The notes under the pieces were generated by a model. That model was not told where the DNA came from and searched no databases. It worked only from the letters and a program-made list of their open reading frames with translations. The translations under genes were made by a program, and so were the position numbers. Positions 59,957 to 64,000 of a stretch of 64,000 nucleotides of DNA are shown in pieces. This DNA is from Rhodamnia argentea (taxonomy: Eukaryota > Streptophyta > Magnoliopsida > Myrtales > Myrtaceae), in assembly GCF_020921035.1 (NCBI RefSeq), contig NC_063152.1, forward strand, positions 11,546,001-11,610,000, read 5' to 3'. How positions within the stretch are numbered: the stretch's first letter is position 1; every line of letters starts with the position of its first letter.

Positions 59957-59966
59957 AATATATATA
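59957..59966 (-). promoter_or_regulatory. TATA box of A4
   Basis: TATATATATTC is retained on the minus strand, but a ~45-bp deletion lies just upstream (around 59977) compared with A1-A3. Confidence 0.6.
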
Positions 59967-60161
59967 CAGTCTTGCTTGGACTGTAACGTGGAAAATTTGG
60001 TTCCATAATGGGCGGAGATACGAGTGCCGAAGCCATGCATGTCTGAACATGCGAAACTTCAGGGACAGCCGTGGAGGGCACGAGTGCTTTATTAGATTGC
60101 CTCAATCAACTCACAACATGTCAGTCTTCTCCTCCATTAAGCATCTCTCCTAGCTCTTCAG

Positions 60162-60510
60162 CAATAAGATTCCGCGCACAAATCATAACGAAATCAAGAG
60201 TAAATACAAGAAAAACAAAAATCGAGGCACTTGATTTATTGTGATTCACCCTTTAATTAGAACTACATCCTGTAGAGAATTACACTATAATTAGCATATT
60301 CCACTTCTCTATTACAATTCTCAATTATAAGATAAATTGATTATATATAAGCAATAACTACTTCTAGTCCCAAACCCAAACTACCAATAACTATACGCTC
60401 AAAACTTTCAAAGTCATATGGTGTCCAGCGGGGCGCTGCCTCCTACAACCCCGCCGGAACGGCTCTCCCGTTCTTTCCTGTCGACTAGGAATATGATCCA
60501 CATCCCAACA
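60162..60510 (-). mobile_element. Solo-LTR-like insertion upstream of A4
   Basis: 349 bp with exact TTCAG (plus strand) flanks at 60157-60161 and 60511-60515. The G-box position is CACTTG (60228-60233), as in A1. Confidence 0.66.
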
Positions 60511-60953
60511 TTCAGTGGGATTTATGTAGGCAAATCGTGTCCAATTTTTTTTTTTTTTCTGCCGTTTTAAGCACTCCAACTCTCCATTCCTCCTTTTGCA
60601 AGAGTCTTGAAAATGAGGGCCATCGTGATGTATTATGCACTATCTTTCGAGACTTGCTTTATCATATGGAAACAAATGATTTCTAACAACTCTAGTGCGG
60701 TTTCCACCTTTCTTGTTTCAGTGTAGTCGACTAAATCTAGACAATATCTTCTCACCTAAGTGCCTAAATGGGTTGAGCTCGGGCCAAGCCCATTATGGGC
60801 AGCCCATGTCCAAAGCCCAATCTATATATATATATATATATATAAATGTATTTTACGGGCATTAATACGTAGTACGCCTTATAATTAAGTGGCTAGACAG
60901 TAACCTCTTGCAAGCACACAACCATAGCAAAAAACACATGAAAAAGGATAACC

Positions 60954-61395
60954 TTAAGCAATTCGATAAGAAGCTTTCGATGCGACTTCGCACATTCCTT
61001 CAGAACTATCATGGCCTCTTTGCATCCTCATGTACCCGCCTTCACCCCATGTCTTGCCCCACTAGTTCCTGTTCTTCCAGAACTCGGTCCCATCCTCGCT
61101 CGTCCCATACCCAACTACGACGATCGTGTGGTCCAACTTCTCATCACAATCCTAGTTGAACACGCCACCGCTATAGCTCTAGAACTCCTAGCTGCTCGCC
61201 GCGATTATGACCGAGATCGGCTACTGCGCAATTGCCTTCATGAGCTTGTCCTCACTGGGCGGGACATTAGTGAAATCCTTGATCTTCTCCGCGGGTTCTG
61301 CTGCTTTTGTCGTGTCGCAGTCCTGTCCATTTCTTCGTATGCATAGCTATCCTCGAACGCTATTCCTCGCTTTTGGATAATGTGTAGGCCACCAA
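60954..61395 (-). pseudogene. Cysteine protease pseudogene B4 (exon-2 remnant)
   Basis: Nearly the same as B2, including the N-stop-WG lesion in the NSWG motif and the SYRIA ending. An additional stop arises at the GGVFNGDC start (CCTAGTTGAAC on the plus strand). The 5' half is missing. Confidence 0.85.
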
Positions 61396-62417
61396 AATGG
61401 CACATCCCAGGAACTTCATAACTAGAATATGAAACACATTATGATAGAAGAAAAGAGATTCGCGCATCTAACTTAGAATCCATCAATCTTGATGCAGAAC
61501 GGTGATGATTTGAAACTCAAATGCTTCCCCTCTGTTCCCCTTGCTGGAACACTTGCTAAATGAAAATACCGCTCACAAATGAGTGCGTTCTTCTTTATGT
61601 GAGATAATTTGTGCATCATATGGTTAGAGGAGGAATTTAAGCCTTTTTTATAAAGTTTTCAGCCATAAAACCTCTCATCACGTGTGGGACCCAACTCGGC
61701 CCACACTAGTCAACCGGATATTGAACTAATGAAGAATCTGTACATCTTATCTTAATAGACCAACCCCATTAAATAGTAAATTTCAATTTCAATTAATTTA
61801 CCTCACATCAGAAAAATTCTTACATTTTCCTACTTTGGCTATATTAATTGAAATTATACTATTTGTGTGTACCTTTATGTTAGTCTAGAGATTATTCTTA
61901 ATAGTCAATCGGATCGCATGAAGTTTCAAATAGCGAATCATGGCGGTAATTGCATCAATAGACACAGAGCCTTCCATGGTCCCAAATGCCTTTTTAACTT
62001 TATATATATGGATTCAATAGGGTAGTATGGCAAATGAATAATATCTCACAAAAAAGTGACACTTTATGTGTTATCTCATTTGTCAGTCATATTCTCTTTT
62101 TTTAAGTGTCACGAAACCTGATGTGCCACCAAAGAAATTTCTTATGGCTCTCATGAAGCCACTTATGTCTTATCTTTATGTTTAACTTCACTTTATTTAC
62201 AACCATACATATTCATAAGGCTAATAACTAGATGCCCTTAGCCTTTACTCAATATTTACACATTGCGTTGAGATTTTCACTATATATATCCAACTTAATA
62301 ACAATGCATTCACAAATGCTTTATTGAATGCAAAAGAGTTGATACATATAAAAATATTACAGAATGCAACAAACATAGATGTCAACTTTATTAGAGCAAA
62401 TAACTAAATAGCTTCCA
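61396..62417 (-). mobile_element. Non-coding end of copia element (unit 4)
   Basis: Collinear with 21666-22687; probable 3' LTR region, edges not determined. Confidence 0.42.
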
Positions 62418-64000
62418 CTAAACAACAATATCCCATGATGTTCCTAAGCCTATGCTAATCACATGTCGTTTAAATGCACAAGGGTGAAGGCCTTTAGTTA
62501 ATGGATATGCAACCATATCATATGTGAAAATATGCTCTACTACAATGTCGCCATTTATAATAGTCTCCTTTATAGTCAAAAACTTAACCACCAAATACTT
62601 AAACCCCTTAAGACTTCTATTATTATTGATAAAATGCAAAGTTATTGTCACATTACAACTGTGTAGGTCCATTCGGAAGGTCAAATATGGTCATCTCCTT
62701 CATGAGATTCTAGACCCAAAAAGCCTGAGTAGAGGCTGTAAAATATGCTATAAACTCTGCGTGCATGATAGATGATGATACTGATTTCTGTTTCTTGCTT
62801 TTCCATGATATTGCATCTCTCGCTAACATAAAGATGTATCATGTTATTGACCTCAAGTAATCTTGATAGCTAGCAAGGTCTACATTTGAATACCCTATTA
62901 GCTACATGTCTTGAATATATTTGTAAATTGGCATATAGTCATTTGTCCTCTTTAAGTACCTTAAAACCTTCTTGGAAGCAATCTAGTGGTCATGTCCTAA
63001 ATTTGACTAATGTTTGCCTAGAAGTCTTGCTGCAAAAGCAATATCAAGTCTAAAACAAAGTTGAGCATACATAATACTTCCAAGTGCATTAGTATAAGGT
63101 ATATTATTCATTTGGGCTTTCTCAACATCTAAATGAGGACACTGTGACAAACCTAGTTTATCACCCTTAGTGATAGGAACAATTCTTGGCTTACAATCCT
63201 ACATACTGAATCTTTCCAAAATACGATTAATATATGTCATCTGAGATAAACCCAGCACATGGCAAGAATAATCCTTATGGATCTCAATACTAAGGACTAA
63301 AGAAGCTTCACCAAGGTCCTTCATGTCAAATTCTTTAATAACATCCGCTTTGTCTCATGTAGTAATCCATTATCACTACTCGCAAGCAAGATATCATCTA
63401 CATAAAGTATGAGAAAAATAAATTTTCTCCCATTGGCCTTGCAGTATATACATTGATTTATTTTGTTCTCAACAAAATTGAATGAAGTGGTAACACTATG
63501 AAACTTCAAGTACCACTATTTGGAAGCCTGGTTGAGACCATAAACCGCATTTTTTGGTCTACACACAAGTTTATCCTTTGTTGCAAAACTTTTTGGTTGC
63601 ACCATATTAGACTTCCTTATCAAGGTTTCCATTCAGAAAGGTAGTTTTGACATCCATCTAGTGTAACTCCAAGTCAAAGTAAACTACTAATATCATGACC
63701 ACTCCGAAACATTCTTTAGAAGAAATTAGGAAAAAACTAGCTTCATAGTCTACTCATTCTCTGTAAGTGAAACTGTTGGCTACCGGTTTGGCTTTAAACT
63801 TCACAATCTTTCTTTGGAGGCACTTTTATTCTTGTATACCCATTTGCATCTGATGGGCTTATGACATCTAAACAATTCAACAAATTCCCAAACACCATTA
63901 TGTTTCATAAAGTGCATCTCATCTTTCATTGCATCTAGCTATAGATCTAACTAAGGACAAGAAATAGCATCTGCATAAGTCACTAGAACAGCCACACAAC
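62418..64000 (-). mobile_element. Degenerate Ty1/copia pol remnant (unit 4, cut by window end)
   Basis: RNase H tail (HIFTYDMVAYPLTKG, near 62460-62530) and RT motif YVDDILLASS (near 63390) on the minus strand. Stops and small deletions (for example near 62633) are present. The element continues past the window. Confidence 0.86.

Larger units (their letters stand above)
58160..64000. repeat. Tandem segmental repeat unit 4 (partial)
   Basis: This is the start of a fourth copy, cut by the window end inside the copia remnant. It contains A4, its upstream LTR-like insertion, B4 and part of the copia pol region. The array therefore continues beyond the window on this side. Confidence 0.93.

Noticed and set aside
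1-64000. tRNA, rRNA, snoRNA or CRISPR array
   Set aside because: No cloverleaf-like box A/box B pairs, rRNA cores or regularly spaced short repeats were recognised by eye. A tRNAscan/Rfam run would be decisive.

Overview
The window looks like nuclear DNA of a flowering plant, most likely a woody eudicot. It has spliced papain-type cysteine protease genes with TATA boxes, abundant Ty1/copia debris, solo LTRs and small inverted-repeat transposons. There is no operon structure, CRISPR array, rRNA or recognisable tRNA. The species cannot be fixed from sequence alone.

The main architecture is a head-to-tail array of one large segment present 3.3 times: unit 1 (1-18359), unit 2 (18360-39849), unit 3 (39850-58159) and the start of unit 4 (58160-64000). 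Reading leftward along the minus strand, each full unit carries four papain-like (C1A, SAG12/SAG39-like) loci in the order D, C, B, A. That gives 14 protease loci: A x4, B x4, C x3 and D x3.

Only A1 (524-1724) and A3 (40374-41574) look fully coding. Each has two exons, 341 residues, a signal peptide, an I29 prodomain with ERFNIN-type and GxNxFxD motifs, catalytic C150/H284/N305 and oxyanion Q144. A2 has a nonsense codon at residue 37. A4 has a 4-bp deletion just after the signal peptide. B is an exon-2 remnant whose 5' side abuts copia sequence. C carries several lesions shared by all copies, so it died before the array expanded. D keeps the prodomain exon but its catalytic exon stops after about 40 codons, next to a trehalose-phosphate-synthase-like fragment. 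D1 keeps exon 1 fully open with a TATA box, so it might make a prodomain-only protein.

Among the mobile elements, a ~350-bp LTR-like insertion pointing toward gene A lies about 330 bp upstream of every A copy. A related 403-bp solo LTR interrupts C1 only, and a 3,630-bp LTR-type element interrupts unit 2 only. The last two have perfect 5-bp target duplications, and the paralogous units preserve the empty sites. Each full unit also has a degenerate minus-strand copia pol region between C and B, a second copia RNase H scrap, a ~1.1-kb GGCT..GTTTGG-ended element next to the TPS-like fragment (with an exact 153-bp internal duplication), and a ~0.87-kb hAT-like element near the unit boundary.

Shared lesions group the units differently from place to place. 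Units 2 and 4 share a B nonsense codon, units 2 and 3 share a D frameshift and an A-upstream G-box, and units 1 and 4 share other A states. This suggests repeated unequal exchange or gene conversion.
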